Made by a program: the position numbers and the translations under genes
Part shown: positions 26,401-33,897 of the stretch, piece after piece
Numbering within the stretch: position 1 is the stretch's first letter
Layout: the number at the start of each line of letters is the position of its first letter
The notes under the pieces: model-generated
What the model was told of the DNA's origin: nothing
Seen by the model: the letters and a program-made list of their open reading frames with translations, nothing else
The model's database searches: none
Source: Cytophagales bacterium
GTDB lineage: Bacteria; Bacteroidota; Bacteroidia; Cytophagales; Spirosomataceae
Length of the DNA: 50,919 nt
NCBI GenBank assembly: GCA_013298805.1
Contig: JAAFIU010000007.1
Span: 1-50,919, forward strand
Direction of reading: 5' to 3'

Positions 26401-28555
26401 CTGTAATAGTGCCTGAAATTGGCGTATTGCTCGAATTTGTTACAGTAAAAGTAGCGATACTTCCTGTGCCACTTGAAGCTAAACCAATATTTGAATTGGT
26501 ATTAGTCCAAGCATAAACAGTTCCCAAGACTGCACCCGTAAAATTCACAGCGGTTGAATTAGCACCATTGCAAAGTGTTTGGCTTGAAATAGTGTTTACA
26601 GCTGGAATGGGGTTAACCGTAATGGTAAAACTTTGTGGTGAGCCACTGCATGTTAACCCATTATTTGTATAAGATGGAGTAACGGTAATCGTTGATAAAA
26701 TTGGCGAACTTGTCGCATTAGTAGCTGTGAAACCAGCAATATTTCCTGTCCCATTGGCAGTCAATCCAATATTTATGTTTGAATTTGTCCAAGCATAAGT
26801 GGTCCCTGTTACTGTCCCTACAAAATATACATCAGTGGTTGAGATTCCATTGCAAATAGTTTGGTTACTGATTGTGTTAACTGTTGGAGTTGGATTAACC
26901 ACAATCGTAAATATTTGGGATGCTCCAGTACAAGTAATCCCATTGTTAGTATAAGTTGGCGTCACGACGATGGTAGCCGAAATAGGTAGAGTACCTGAAT
27001 TAGTTGCACTGAAACTTGAAATATCCCCAGAACCACTTGCTGCTAAGCCAATACTTGTATTGGAGTTAGTCCAAGAATAAAGAGTTCCTGCAACCGCACC
27101 AGAAAAATTAACCGCCGTAGTGTTTGACCCGTTGCATAAAGTTTGATTGGGAATTGATACAACTGTTGGAGTCGGATTTACAGAAATTGTAAATGTTTGT
27201 GATGTGCCAGTACAAGTTAGCCCATTATTTGCGAATGAAGGAGTAACAGTTATGCTACCCGAAATAGGTATGATTCCTGAATTGGTAGCACTAAATGAAG
27301 CAATATTACCAGTCCCACTTGAGGCTAAACCAATGCTGGTGTTGGTGTTGACCCAAGAATATACTGTACTCGGCACTGTGCCTGAAAAACTCACGGCTGT
27401 TGTGGCTTCACCGTTACAGAGTGCCTGATTCATTGTTAAAGCAACATTCGGAATTGGGTTTACCGTAATGGTAAAACTTTTAGGAGTTCCGGTACATGTA
27501 GTTCCATTATTTGTAAAAGTGGGTGTTACTGTGATGGTACCTGAAATGGGAGCTGTTCCCGAGTTCGTAACAGTAAAAGAGGCTATATCACCTGTACCTG
27601 AGGCTGCTAATCCAATCCCAGTATTTGTATTAGTCCAAGAATACACCGCTCCAGTTGTTGCTCCTGTGAAGGCAATCGCAGCACTTGCCGACCCCTTACA
27701 TAAGGTTTGATCAACAATTGTATTTACACTTGGAACAGGATTAACTGTAACAATTGAGGTTGATGACGAACTTTTACAAGTCAATGCTGCAATTTCGCAA
27801 TTTGCATAATAAGTTGTTGTAACACTCGGTGTAACGGTTGTTGGAGTCAAGGGTGATGTCAGGGTGGCATCTGAGTACCAATTGATTACTCCCGTGGCAC
27901 AAGTTCCAGATAAGGTTGTACTTTCTCCTAAACAAATGGTAGGAGAGGTCGTTACTGGAGATGCCGGATTAGCCGTTATGGTAACAGTAAGACTTTTTAA
28001 GCATCCTCGGGCATCGGTAACATCTACCGTGTACGTCCCCGCAGCTAAACCATTAAAAGTATTTCCCCCCCAGGTTCCGCCATTGATTCGAAAACTGTAA
28101 GGTGACGTTCCCCCACTACCAGAAACCGAAATCGTTCCGGTATTACCAATGATACAATTATTTTGATTTACTAATGTTATGGCTAAATCAGGTACTGAAT
28201 TAACGGACACATTGTTTGTTAAAGTACATCCGTTAGCATCCTGAACACTTATGGAATAAGCCCCTGATGATAAGTTATAAAATGTATTTGAAGATCCATA
28301 AGCACCACCATTTAAATTGTAACTTAGAGGAGCAGTACCACCCGAACCAGAAAGTTTAATAATACCATTATTACCTGAAGTACAATCATTAGTGGTTTCA
28401 GAATTAAGTACTAATGGATCATTTTGAGTAACTGTTACACTCTGTGTATTTCCGCATCCCTTGCTGTCTTTTACAGTAATGTTATAGGTTCCTGCATTAA
28501 CACCAGAAAAAATATTTCCTGCTTGAAAAGTTGTACCATTATCTTTAGAATAAGT
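17426..28555 (-). CDS. Giant SprB-repeat surface protein, C-terminal part after in-frame stop (T9SS substrate)
   Basis: This is the same reading frame as the gene at 28556-32650, cut off by a single TAA at 28556-28558. Without that stop the product would have 5,074 positions. The 3,709-codon part has no credible start of its own: the nearest option is a GTG at 28210 inside a repeat, without a signal peptide. Order from the N-terminal side: SprB-type units, about ten PKD-like units of 94 residues, further Ig-like and SprB-like segments, 16 SprB repeats of 77 residues, three DUF11-type units each ending in an acidic D-S-R-F-D-K-N-P-N-N-D and H-D-E-D-D-E-D-P stretch, a spacer, and a type A T9SS sorting domain (V-F-P-N-P near its start). 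SprB is a gliding adhesin in Flavobacterium. If the stop is real, this part would be untranslated unless suppressed. Confidence 0.85.
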   Translation of the reverse strand, partial: TYSKDNGTTFQAGNIFSGVNAGTYNITVKDSKGCGNTQSVTVTQNDPLVLNSETTNDCTSGNNGIIKLSGSGGTAPLSYNLNGGAYGSSNTFYNLSSGAYSISVQDANGCTLTNNVSVNSVPDLAITLVNQNNCIIGNTGTISVSGSGGTSPYSFRINGGTWGGNTFNGLAAGTYTVDVTDARGCLKSLTVTITANPASPVTTSPTICLGESTTLSGTCATGVINWYSDATLTSPLTPTTVTPSVTTTYYANCEIAALTCKSSSSTSIVTVNPVPSVNTIVDQTLCKGSASAAIAFTGATTGAVYSWTNTNTGIGLAASGTGDIASFTVTNSGTAPISGTITVTPTFTNNGTTCTGTPKSFTITVNPIPNVALTMNQALCNGEATTAVSFSGTVPSTVYSWVNTNTSIGLASSGTGNIASFSATNSGIIPISGSITVTPSFANNGLTCTGTSQTFTISVNPTPTVVSIPNQTLCNGSNTTAVNFSGAVAGTLYSWTNSNTSIGLAASGSGDISSFSATNSGTLPISATIVVTPTYTNNGITCTGASQIFTIVVNPTPTVNTISNQTICNGISTTDVYFVGTVTGTTYAWTNSNINIGLTANGTGNIAGFTATNATSSPILSTITVTPSYTNNGLTCSGSPQSFTITVNPIPAVNTISSQTLCNGANSTAVNFTGAVLGTVYAWTNTNSNIGLASSGTGSIATFTVTNSSNTPISGTITVIPTFTNNSVTCTGSSQNFTVTVNPTPSVNIVSNQTICNGSNTTAINFSGAVSGTTYSWTNTNTSIGLSASGSGDIVAFTATNATNAPISGTVSVTPTFSNGGVTCTGSPQSLTITVNPIPTVNTVSDKTLCHGSSTTPIIFSGNVNGTVYSWNNSNTSIGLNESGTGNIAAFTATNSSTAVNIGTITVVPIFNNDGLTCTGSSKSFTISVNPIPTVNPIAEQILCNGTATTTVNFSGAVPGTSYDWTNTNASIGLSASGSGNIASFTATNVTNSPILATITVTPNFTNGGVTCTNTSESFTITVNPTPTVNNISNQSLCNGATTNAISFAGTVAGSVYSWSNSNSSIGLALSGTGDIGAFSVINNGSTSVSSTITVTPSYSNNGLTCIGNSKSFTITVNPTPRGVVTPDVVNMCSGDNVTLNISDGKSVAGTTSYTWSRDNTSNLTGLPASGSATSISGVLNNVSTSTQITVITATVTSQFGCINLGIGKVEVTPPLSVSISGNSYFCGMGQINKFTTLTSTPVGGIGSYSYQWNLNGSPISGANNSTYDASAAGDYTVTVVSEFCTKTSNIITVYDPYGLSAQPTIVASSMSICGSGSVRLTANSTSNLGTFNWYNSATSLSLLSPTTGTRNEIYNTPVINSTQTYYSARIYTVVGSSPLISCETDRTSITITVNPTPSTPIVSGSTTICRGANTDISLTSDCTGTISWKNASTNTQVGTGSPLNVSPTSTTSYYATCSENGCISNNSNTITVTVSNIVLTATPTNLTCNANSSGQISLTATGGTSAYSYSIDGTTFQTSNIFSNLSAGAYTLTVKDANACTVTVNATLTEPNVLSLVATPTNLTCNANSLGQISLTATGGTTNYSYSINGTTFQSSNVFSGLSAGAYTLTVKDANSCSATVNATLAEPALLSVSATPTNLTCKANATGQISLTATGGTTNYSFSINGTTFQSSNIFTGLSAGAYTLTVKDANACTATVNATLTEPALLSLAATPTNLTCKANSLGQISLTATGGTSAYSYSIDGTTFQTSSIFSGLSVGNYTLTVKDANACTATVNATLTEPALLSLSATPTNLTCKANSSGQISLTATGGTSAYSYSIDGTTFQTSSIFSGLSVGNYTLTVKDANACTATVNATLTEPALLSVSATPTNLTCKANSSGQISLTATGGTSAYSYSIDGTTFQTSNVFSGLSAGAYTLTVKDANACSATVNTTLTEPALLSLSATPTNLTCKANSLGQISLTATGGTSAYSYSIDGTTFRTSNIFSGLSAGAYTLTVKDANACIATVNATLTEPNVLTLVATPTNLTCKANSSGQISLTATGGTSAYSYSIDGTTFQTSSIFSGLSAGAYTLTVKDANACIATVNTTLTEPNVLTLVATPTNLTCKANSSGQISLTATGGTSPYSYSIDGTTFQTSSIFSGLSAGTYTLTVKDANACSATVNTTLTEPNVLSLVATPTNLTCKANSLGQISLTATGGTTNYSYSINGTTFQSSNVFSGLSAGAYTLTVKDANACIATVNATLTEPNVLTLVATSTNLTCKANSLGQISLTATGGTTNYSYSINGTTFQSSNIFTGLSAGAYTLTVKDANACTVTVNATLTEPNVLSLVATPTNLTCNANSLGQISLTATGGTTNYSYSINGTTFQSSNVFSGLSAGAYTLTVKDANACTAKVNATLTEPALLSLTATPTNLTCKSNSLGQISLTATGGTTNYSYSINGTTFQSSNIFTGLSAGAYTLSVKDANSCSATVNATLIEPALLSVSATPTNLTCKANSLGQISLTATGGTTNYSYSINGTTFQSSNVFSGLSAGAYTLTVKDANSCSATVNATLIEPALLSVSATPKNLTCKANSLGQISLTATGGTTNYSYSINGTTFQSSNVFSGLSAGAYTLTVKDANSCSATVNTTLTEPNLLTLVATPTNLTCKANSSGQISLTATGGTSAYSYSIDGTTFQTNNIFTGLSAGAYTLTVRDYYGCTDVKNVVLVEGKVIQPPTVSGEIFVCMGSTLPLTNISFDKENRLQWYDSNGSPISVPNANSLGKKTYFISQFSPNGCESERVSVSIVVNNCTPAVFDLALRKTVADTNRTYKPNDLVTFNVTIFNQGDLKAYNIDVVDYIPQGMTFEGISNQWKQSDINAVSRIDSLSAKDSVTLKISLRINANTQIGNLVNKAEIFGTDLDKFGKNHVTSDIDSRFDKNPNNDIGGKENSPTDNAIFGDGDGRYDVIGGVDPKHDEDDEDPVLITVSGNNCIDLALRKRLIITNPLMQEQYLASDSVRFEISVFNQCKNSKVYNIDVVDYLPKGTSLIKNTNINQRWTSSIDTLFNANKAIISIDTNAVTRIDSLAGGDSTKFVILLKIKPSTPVGTFINKAEIFEASLDKIGKSAIFSDNDSRFDKNPNNDIGGKENSLTDDEIFGDGRFDIVGGINPKHDEDDEDPALFRVILPKDNCYDLALRKKLISNPVTAVYMPNDSVRFEIAVFNQCKSRKAYNIEVVDYLPKGTTLIKSTNLNQRWISSIDTIFTVNKVVILIDTNAVTRIDSLAGGDSTKFEIIVKIKPTTQIGAYVNKAEIFKTTLDKAGKIVAYNDIDSRFDKNPNNDIGGKENTPTDDTIFGDGDGRFDTVGGIVAKHDEDDEDPALFVVGSIDCFEAIADTVKGNKWYNLYDKYGRLYASINPNGQNLGKVTLKIRHYGNGANNIPTTLLGTKLMSRYFDIKSSVKDTLDLGVSVRLYYLNTEFNDYKKASNLPSLTINDFNIVHYKGVRENCGFEDNDNFVLGRSEVLYKNITGSTFTPESFYLQFNLLQTAEIGATANKYATNVVYDVKKRDEKSASVIWNTDLEVRSDYFIVERSKDCVHFEQIGQVRANGTGSAYEFIDNFPMGGINCYRIIYIDKDGTRKIFDAKQVEFGNLIECTVFPNPLQRFSDFNLYFKNIEAKEIKIYNVLGDEITHNYIQKETGLYSISINTPLHSTGFVIIYDDKGNRCVVKVASKY
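18480..20200 (-). repeat. Three tandem DUF11-type units (about 590-600 bp each)
   Basis: Three copies encode D-L-A-L-R-K, a V-x-F-x-V-x-V-F-N-Q strand, Y-N-I-D-V-V-D-Y-[IL]-P-[QK]-G and an acidic tail containing D-K-N-P-N-N-D-I-G-G-K-E-N and H-D-E-D-D-E-D-P. The acidic tails could bind Ca2+ (inference). Confidence 0.85.
20437..24126 (-). repeat. Sixteen tandem 231-bp SprB repeats
   Basis: Sixteen units of 77 codons, each with A-T-P-T-N-L-T-C, G-Q-I-S-L-T-A-T-G-G-T, F-x-x-L-S-A-G-x-Y-T-L-T-V-K-D-A and C-x-A-T-V-N-A-T-L-T-E-P. The spacing of 231 bp was measured at successive units (20710, 20941, 21172). Two sub-types alternate: S-A-Y-S-Y-S-I-D-G and T-N-Y-S-Y-S-I-N-G. The nucleotide sequence is nearly identical over long stretches, pointing to recent unequal exchange or gene conversion. 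Confidence 0.93.
25204..27745 (-). repeat. About nine 282-bp PKD-like repeats plus one divergent unit
   Basis: Nine units of 94 codons, each running N-P-x-P-x-V, Q-T-L-C-N-G, Y-S-W-T-N-[ST]-N-x-x-I-G-L, G-x-G-x-I-x-x-F and T-I-T-V-T-P-x-[FY]-x-N-N-G-x-T-C-[TS]-G. A divergent tenth copy follows on the C-terminal side. Spacing of 282 bp was measured between neighbouring units. Copies are less alike than the SprB block, so this array is older. Confidence 0.9.
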
Positions 28556-31500
28556 TTATGAGGGCGTACCACCACTGGTGTTTGCAATAATCGTTCCTTT
28601 ACCCAGTCCTGCACAGGTAATATTTCCTGCAGTTACACTTAAAGTTGGATTTTGATTTACAATCACCGCAACAGTTACTCTACTCGTTTCACAACCATTT
28701 AAAATTTGAGAAACGTAATAATTAGTTGTCCCTACTGTCGTGGACGTTGGAGTTGGTGCAACAGTTGTTGCGATTCCTCCTGTGGCAACATTATACCATA
28801 GTACAGTAGCTCCAGATGAACCCGTTGCTGAAAGTTGCGAAGTTGCATTTCCTTGACAATATTCAACTGAACTCGCCAGTGGTACAGCAGGTGTAGGATT
28901 AACGGTAATTGTTAGATTGGCGGATGAGCTTTTACAACCCGCACTGCTCACACAAGCTACGTAATAAATGGTTGTAATTGTTGGACTAACTGGATTTGTC
29001 ACAACGGTCGTTAGTGCAGCATCATTATACCAAGTTACTGTTCCTGTACTACAAGTTGCTGTTAAAGTTGAGGTTTGTCCTGAACAAATGGTAGTTGGGC
29101 TCGCTGATACCAAGGTTGGTGCCGTTGGTGTTGGATTTACAGTTACAGTCACATTATCAGAAGGGCTTTTACACCCTAAACTGCTAACGCACGAAACATA
29201 ATAAATAGTTGTTGAAGTTGGACTCACAGAGTTTGATACAACTGTAGTCAAGGTTGCGTTACTGTACCATGTGACTGTTCCCGTAGCACAAGTGGCAGAA
29301 AGTGTTGAGTTTTGTCCTAAACAAATAGTTGATAGGTTTGCCGTTGCTCCAGTCGGAACTGTGGGTGTTGGATTTACGGTCACGGTAATATTTCCCGATG
29401 TACTTTTACAACCTGCACTGCTTACGCATGAGACATAATAAGTAGTCGATACAGTTGGACTAACAGGGTTTATTACAGCCGTATTTAAAGATGCATTAGT
29501 ATACCAAGTTGCCGTTCCAGTGGCACAAGTAGCAGATAAAGTCGAGTTCTGACCTGAACAAATGTTTGCTGGACTTGCTGATATGGATGTTGGTACAGAA
29601 GGTGTTGAGTTGACAGTTATAGTAACGTTTTCTGAAATACTTTTACAACCAGCACCACTCACACAAGCAACATAATAGGTCGTTGTTACTGTTGGGCTTA
29701 CAGGACTTGAAATTATGTTTGTCAAAGCAGCATCACTGTACCAAGTAACTGTTCCTGTAGCACAAGTTGCAGCAAGTGTTGAGCTTTGTCCTGAGCAAAT
29801 CGTACTTTGGCTGGCGGAGACTGCCGTGGGTGCTGATGGAGTGGGATTAACCGTCACCATCGCACTTGAAGAAATACTTTTACACCCTGTACTACTTAAA
29901 CAAGCAACGTAATAAGTAGTTGTAGTGGTTGGACTCGCCGGGCTTGGACTTGAAATTATGGTTGTCAATGAAGCATCACTGTACCACGTAACTGTTCCAG
30001 TGGCACAAGTGGCTGAAAGGGTTGAGCTTTGTCCTGAGCAAATCGTACTTGGACTGGCAGATACTGCCGTTGGTGCTGATGGAGTGGGATTAACCGTGAC
30101 CATAGCACTTGAAGAAATACTTTTACACCCTGCACTACTTAAACAAGCAACGTAATAAGTAGTTGTTGTGGTTGGACTCGCTGGACTTGGGCTTGAAATT
30201 ATAGTTGTCAATGCCGCATCACTGTACCAAGTGGTTGTTCCCGTGGCACAAGTTGCTGAAAGTGTTGAGCTTTGTCCTGAACAAATCGTACTTGGACTGG
30301 CAGATACTGCCGTTGGTGCTGATGGAGTGGGATTGACCGTCACCGTCGCACTTGAAGACGTACTTTTACACCCAGTACTACTCACACAGGCAACGTAATA
30401 AGTAGTTGTTGTGGTTGGACTCGCAGGGCTTGGGCTTGAAATTATGGTTGTCAATGAAGCATCACTGTACCACGTAGTTGTTCCCGTGGCACAGGTTGCC
30501 GTAAGCGTTGAACTTTGTCCTGAACAAATCGTACTTGGATTAGCTGAGACTACAGTTGGTACAGTTGGAGTGGAATTGACTGTTACAGTTGTACTTGAAG
30601 ATGTACTTTTACATCCTTGACTACTTACACAGGCAACATAATAAGTTGTTGTTGACGATGGAGTAACTGTATTTGATATAATTGATGTTAAGCTCGCATT
30701 ACTGTACCACGTAGTTGTTCCAGTTGCACAAGTTGCTGAAAGTGTGGCACTTAGACCAGAACAAATTGTTGATTGACTTGCTGAAACTGCTGTTGGAGCA
30801 GAAGGTGTAGCATTCACCGTCACGGTTACACTTCCAGAACTACTTTTACAAACTCCGCCACTCACACAAGATACATAATAAGTCGTTGTCGATGAAGGAC
30901 TTACTGGGCTTGTAACTGTGCTTGTTAATGTGGCATCACTGTACCAAGTAACCGTTCCAGTAGCACAAGATGCTGACAGCGTTGAACTTTGACCAGAACA
31001 TATTGTAGATGGACTCGCTGAGATTGCTGTTGGTGTTGCTGGAGTTATGTTTGTTGTTGAAACAGTTACAGATGTAACTGCTGTACACCCATTAGCATCT
31101 GTTGCAGTAATTGTGTATGTTCCAGCGGTAAGACTATTAAATGTACCCGATGGAGTTTGTGTACCCACGCTTGGAGAAATAGAGTAACTAATGGCCCCTG
31201 TACCACCAGATGCTGAAATGACTATTTTACCATTGTTATTCCCTGAACAGGTTGCATTCGTTACCGTTGGGCTTCCGAAAGTAATAGCTGTTGGCTGACT
31301 AATTATAATTGAGTTAAACTTTGTACAAATATTATCTTTTACATAAAAAGTGTATGTTCCAGCGGTTAGACCAGAAAACACATTACTTGCTTGAAAGTTA
31401 GTGCCATCTCTACTATATGTTGCTGTTCCTGAAGGAGTACCTGTGTAGTTAATAGTAGCAGTAGATGTTCCACCGTTACACGTTATGGGCGTAAAACTTG

Positions 31501-32650
31501 CATTTAGACCAGTTAAGCTACAACATCCTATAGAAGCGGTTCCTGAATTTGCTGGAAAATTAACAGTAGTTGCTCTGTTAGAATAGTTGGTAATAACAAT
31601 TACATAAACTTTCCCAACCGTTACAGAGGCTATAGAAAGTGGTACATTTGCAGAAGTAGTATAGTCGCATGAGAGTGGTGCTGATTGTGTTGCTGTACAA
31701 GCATCAGATACTGTATTTACAGGGCCCCAAACGGCACCATCAACATCAACTCCTGCTGTATTTCCAATTGCAAAAGAAACGGAACCACTTGTTAAAGGAA
31801 TGAAATAAAACCAAGATTGATTTGGTCGAGTTCTTAAACATCCCCAGTTTGTGGTTGCTGAGCCACCATCGACGTTATTATTGACTAATGCTGGAAAAGT
31901 GGTATTACTACACAACTGTGCATCACTCGATGAAGCCATTGAAGAACAAGATGCCGCTGGCGTATTGGCTGCAATTTTTGCACCCTTTGAAATAGGTAGT
32001 TGGACATTATTCTTACTCACGACTCGAACCGTTACTGGCTTCCATGCACTTACACAACCTGTTTCTGGTTCTTCATATCTTACATAATAAGTTTGAGAAT
32101 CTACAGTAGGTTTTATTAATGTTTCATTGCCAATTCCGCTTTCATGTTTCCACCGAAGTGGAGTAGTACCGATTGACTTTATTCCAATAAAAAATGGCTC
32201 ATAAGATGTAACCTCGTAATCAGCAGGAGTAGAAGGTAAGCCCTTGAATTTTTGTGGGTTAACTGTAACAGTTATTATATTTGAGGGATTACTCTCAACA
32301 TTACCATCTTTGCAAACAGCGTAATAATTTGTTGTTAATTTGGGAGAAACAGATAAACTATTTCCCTTACCAACAACTTTATTATCAGTAGTTTTCCACT
32401 CAATGTTTCCAGGATGTAGCCCATCAATGCGAATATTTGCTTGAGAACCTAAACAAATATTTGTAGTACCGTGTATTTTTGGAGTAAAGGACTTGATGTT
32501 TTGGACATTCACCACTTCATCATAATTTGTGTGTCTCAAATCTTTGGTTTGAGATTTGGTCAATGTGCTCGATACAAACCAAAAAATAGAAACGAATATT
32601 AATTTTAAATTAATGTTTAAACTTTGGTTAGATGTGCAGGGTTTTAGCAT
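28556..32650 (-). CDS. Giant SprB-repeat surface protein, N-terminal part ending at in-frame TAA
   Basis: A 1,364-residue product with a signal peptide (hydrophobic about residues 14-32, after a Lys/Asn-rich start), two early Ig-like segments, a jelly-roll-like region around residues 235-375 (with S-W-F-Y-F-I-P-L-T-S-G-S-V), SprB-type units (F-S-G-L-T-A-G-T-Y-T-F-Y-V-K-D), then about nine Ig-like repeats of 81 residues plus a divergent tenth. It ends inside an SprB unit at G-G-T-P-S just where the consensus has a Tyr. Directly after the TAA the frame continues with T-Y-S-K-D-N-G-T-T-F. As it stands the product lacks the T9SS sorting domain and could be exported to the periplasm but not anchored on the surface. 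Confidence 0.88.
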   Translation of the reverse strand: MLKPCTSNQSLNINLKLIFVSIFWFVSSTLTKSQTKDLRHTNYDEVVNVQNIKSFTPKIHGTTNICLGSQANIRIDGLHPGNIEWKTTDNKVVGKGNSLSVSPKLTTNYYAVCKDGNVESNPSNIITVTVNPQKFKGLPSTPADYEVTSYEPFFIGIKSIGTTPLRWKHESGIGNETLIKPTVDSQTYYVRYEEPETGCVSAWKPVTVRVVSKNNVQLPISKGAKIAANTPAASCSSMASSSDAQLCSNTTFPALVNNNVDGGSATTNWGCLRTRPNQSWFYFIPLTSGSVSFAIGNTAGVDVDGAVWGPVNTVSDACTATQSAPLSCDYTTSANVPLSIASVTVGKVYVIVITNYSNRATTVNFPANSGTASIGCCSLTGLNASFTPITCNGGTSTATINYTGTPSGTATYSRDGTNFQASNVFSGLTAGTYTFYVKDNICTKFNSIIISQPTAITFGSPTVTNATCSGNNNGKIVISASGGTGAISYSISPSVGTQTPSGTFNSLTAGTYTITATDANGCTAVTSVTVSTTNITPATPTAISASPSTICSGQSSTLSASCATGTVTWYSDATLTSTVTSPVSPSSTTTYYVSCVSGGVCKSSSGSVTVTVNATPSAPTAVSASQSTICSGLSATLSATCATGTTTWYSNASLTSIISNTVTPSSTTTYYVACVSSQGCKSTSSSTTVTVNSTPTVPTVVSANPSTICSGQSSTLTATCATGTTTWYSDASLTTIISSPSPASPTTTTTYYVACVSSTGCKSTSSSATVTVNPTPSAPTAVSASPSTICSGQSSTLSATCATGTTTWYSDAALTTIISSPSPASPTTTTTYYVACLSSAGCKSISSSAMVTVNPTPSAPTAVSASPSTICSGQSSTLSATCATGTVTWYSDASLTTIISSPSPASPTTTTTYYVACLSSTGCKSISSSAMVTVNPTPSAPTAVSASQSTICSGQSSTLAATCATGTVTWYSDAALTNIISSPVSPTVTTTYYVACVSGAGCKSISENVTITVNSTPSVPTSISASPANICSGQNSTLSATCATGTATWYTNASLNTAVINPVSPTVSTTYYVSCVSSAGCKSTSGNITVTVNPTPTVPTGATANLSTICLGQNSTLSATCATGTVTWYSNATLTTVVSNSVSPTSTTIYYVSCVSSLGCKSPSDNVTVTVNPTPTAPTLVSASPTTICSGQTSTLTATCSTGTVTWYNDAALTTVVTNPVSPTITTIYYVACVSSAGCKSSSANLTITVNPTPAVPLASSVEYCQGNATSQLSATGSSGATVLWYNVATGGIATTVAPTPTSTTVGTTNYYVSQILNGCETSRVTVAVIVNQNPTLSVTAGNITCAGLGKGTIIANTSGGTPS
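28900..31045 (-). repeat. About nine 243-bp Ig-like repeats
   Basis: Nine units of 81 codons: N-P-T-P-[ST]-x-P-T-x-x-S-A-[SN]-x-S-T-I-C-S-G-Q, L-[ST]-A-T-C-A-T-G-T-[VT]-T-W-Y-S-[DN]-A-x-L-T and T-T-Y-Y-V-[AS]-C-[VL]-S-S. Spacing of 243 bp is exact over several neighbours. A tenth, divergent unit ends near 28680 and resembles the repeats of the protein at 49015-50919. Confidence 0.9.
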
Positions 32651-33033
32651 TTTACAATTTTATTTAGTTATAAAGTAATATCAAAGAATAGAGCGTCTTC
32701 AGTCATCAAATTAGATGGAGTAGAGCTATAAATGAGCATCAAAAAGTGAGAATTTACGAATTCTATATTTTTACAAATTAAACAGCAAAATTCTTTCCAA
32801 ATACCCCTCTTTCATCACTAATTTTATTTATTTATTTATTTAGAAATGACGATAATATATAAAAAAAGACACTCATTTATAGACTTATTTTTTGTTAAGT
32901 GTTCAATTGAAAAATACATACAAATTTGACCCACCAGCAGCCAACCACTCTAAAAGTGTTATTTGGTAGCTGTAAATACGTAGTTTGTGTTCGGCATTTG
33001 ACTTTATCATATAGGTCTCTGCCTTAAAGACTT
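32651..33033. other. Upstream region of giant gene with short ATTT repeat
   Basis: No gene. 32821-32842 is a run of ATTT units. This is the presumed leader and promoter region of the giant adhesin gene, but no regulon operator is present and no clear -7/-33 pair could be assigned. Confidence 0.5.
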
Positions 33034-33340
33034 ATGGCAAATCAGCGAATCCAAATGTATCAAGTCAAACGCATTCATTTAACTTACCTGTAGCCAAGAA
33101 GAGCAAGCAAATGATTGCTCAAGTCTTGGATATTTCCCACATTACTCTTGATAACTACCTTCAGAAGTTATCAAGTTTTCATGCGGCTTTAACTACCTAT
33201 CTTCTTTGGACAGAAGAGCAACTACAAAATCTTTTAAATATTCCCGCAACCCCTGTATCAGTGGTCGGAAATGCATGAGGCATTATACAATTTATTTCCC
33301 ACTTCTTGACTGTGAATTAGACCGTATTCAATTGATAGCC
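33034..33340 (+). pseudogene. Decayed IS21-type transposase (istA) N-terminal remnant
   Basis: An ATG at 33034 opens M-A-N-Q-R-I-Q-M-Y-Q-V-K-R-I and stops after 19 codons. A neighbouring frame then carries K-K-S-K-Q-M-I-A-Q-V-L-D-I-S-H-I-T-L-D-N-Y-L and T-E-E-Q-L-Q-N-L-L to about 33281. This matches the helix-turn-helix start of IS21 IstA proteins, with a frameshift and loss of the catalytic part. Recognition is from memory of the family. Confidence 0.6.
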
Positions 33341-33371
33341 GACGGCGAACTTCGCTAAATCAATCCAATTC

Positions 33372-33897
33372 ATGGCAATATTAGATGAATTGAGTCTTTT
33401 CAGTGAAGTACTTCAAGGGATTGAAGATATTATAACCTTAGCTTTAAAGTCGCACCAAACGTGTCATTTGTTAATTGTGGACGATTCTGATAGACTTACG
33501 TTCACTTCATTGGAAGAACTCCGAGCAATATACGATGAGTATCAATTTGGCTTGATATTGATGGGAATGCCAGGAAGAGAAAAACGACTGTCAAGGTATG
33601 CACAATTGTATTCAAGAATTGGTTTTTCCACGAATTTAAGCCCATTAATAAGAAAAAATGAAGTTTTTTATTTGAACAAAAATAGCAGGGATTAGGTCGT
33701 CGTTTGTTAAAAATACCTTTGAAGATGTCGAAGAGATGAATGAGGTTATCAAAATTTCGCTTAGAAACTTCAGGCTTATTATCCGAATATTTGACTAATT
33801 GCAGCGGCTTATGCAAATTAATAATCTGACAACTCTTACTAAAGAATTGGTAGAGGCTGCCAATAATTACTTGGTCATTGGTGATTTTTATAGATAA
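33372..33897 (+). pseudogene. Decayed TniB/TnsC-like transposon AAA ATPase
   Basis: The first 107 codons have a Walker B-like L-L-I-V-D-D-S-D-R-L and the sensor segment L-I-L-M-G-M-P-G-R-E-K-R-L-S-R-Y-A-Q-L-Y-S-R-I-G-F, characteristic of ATPases paired with Mu/Tn7-like DDE transposases. After a stop at 33695 the match continues in other frames (L-R-N-F-R-L-I-I-R-I-F, then T-K-E-L-V-E-A-A-N-N-Y-L-V-I-G) to about 33897. The Walker A half is missing. It is a broken remnant and adjoins the IstA remnant, so two different elements have decayed here. Confidence 0.65.

Noticed and set aside
28208-28210. GTG at 28210 as start of the C-terminal adhesin part
   Set aside because: The frame is open further upstream to the TAA at 28556, the GTG lies inside a repeat unit and no signal peptide follows.
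25146-31050. Several plus-strand ORFs of 65-165 codons opposite the giant protein
   Set aside because: They recur with the 282- and 243-bp periods and mirror the coding strand repeats. They are shadows.
32735-32750. GCATCAAAAAGTGAG as a further end of the MITE-like element
   Set aside because: Only the AT-rich core matches, with no mirrored partner nearby.
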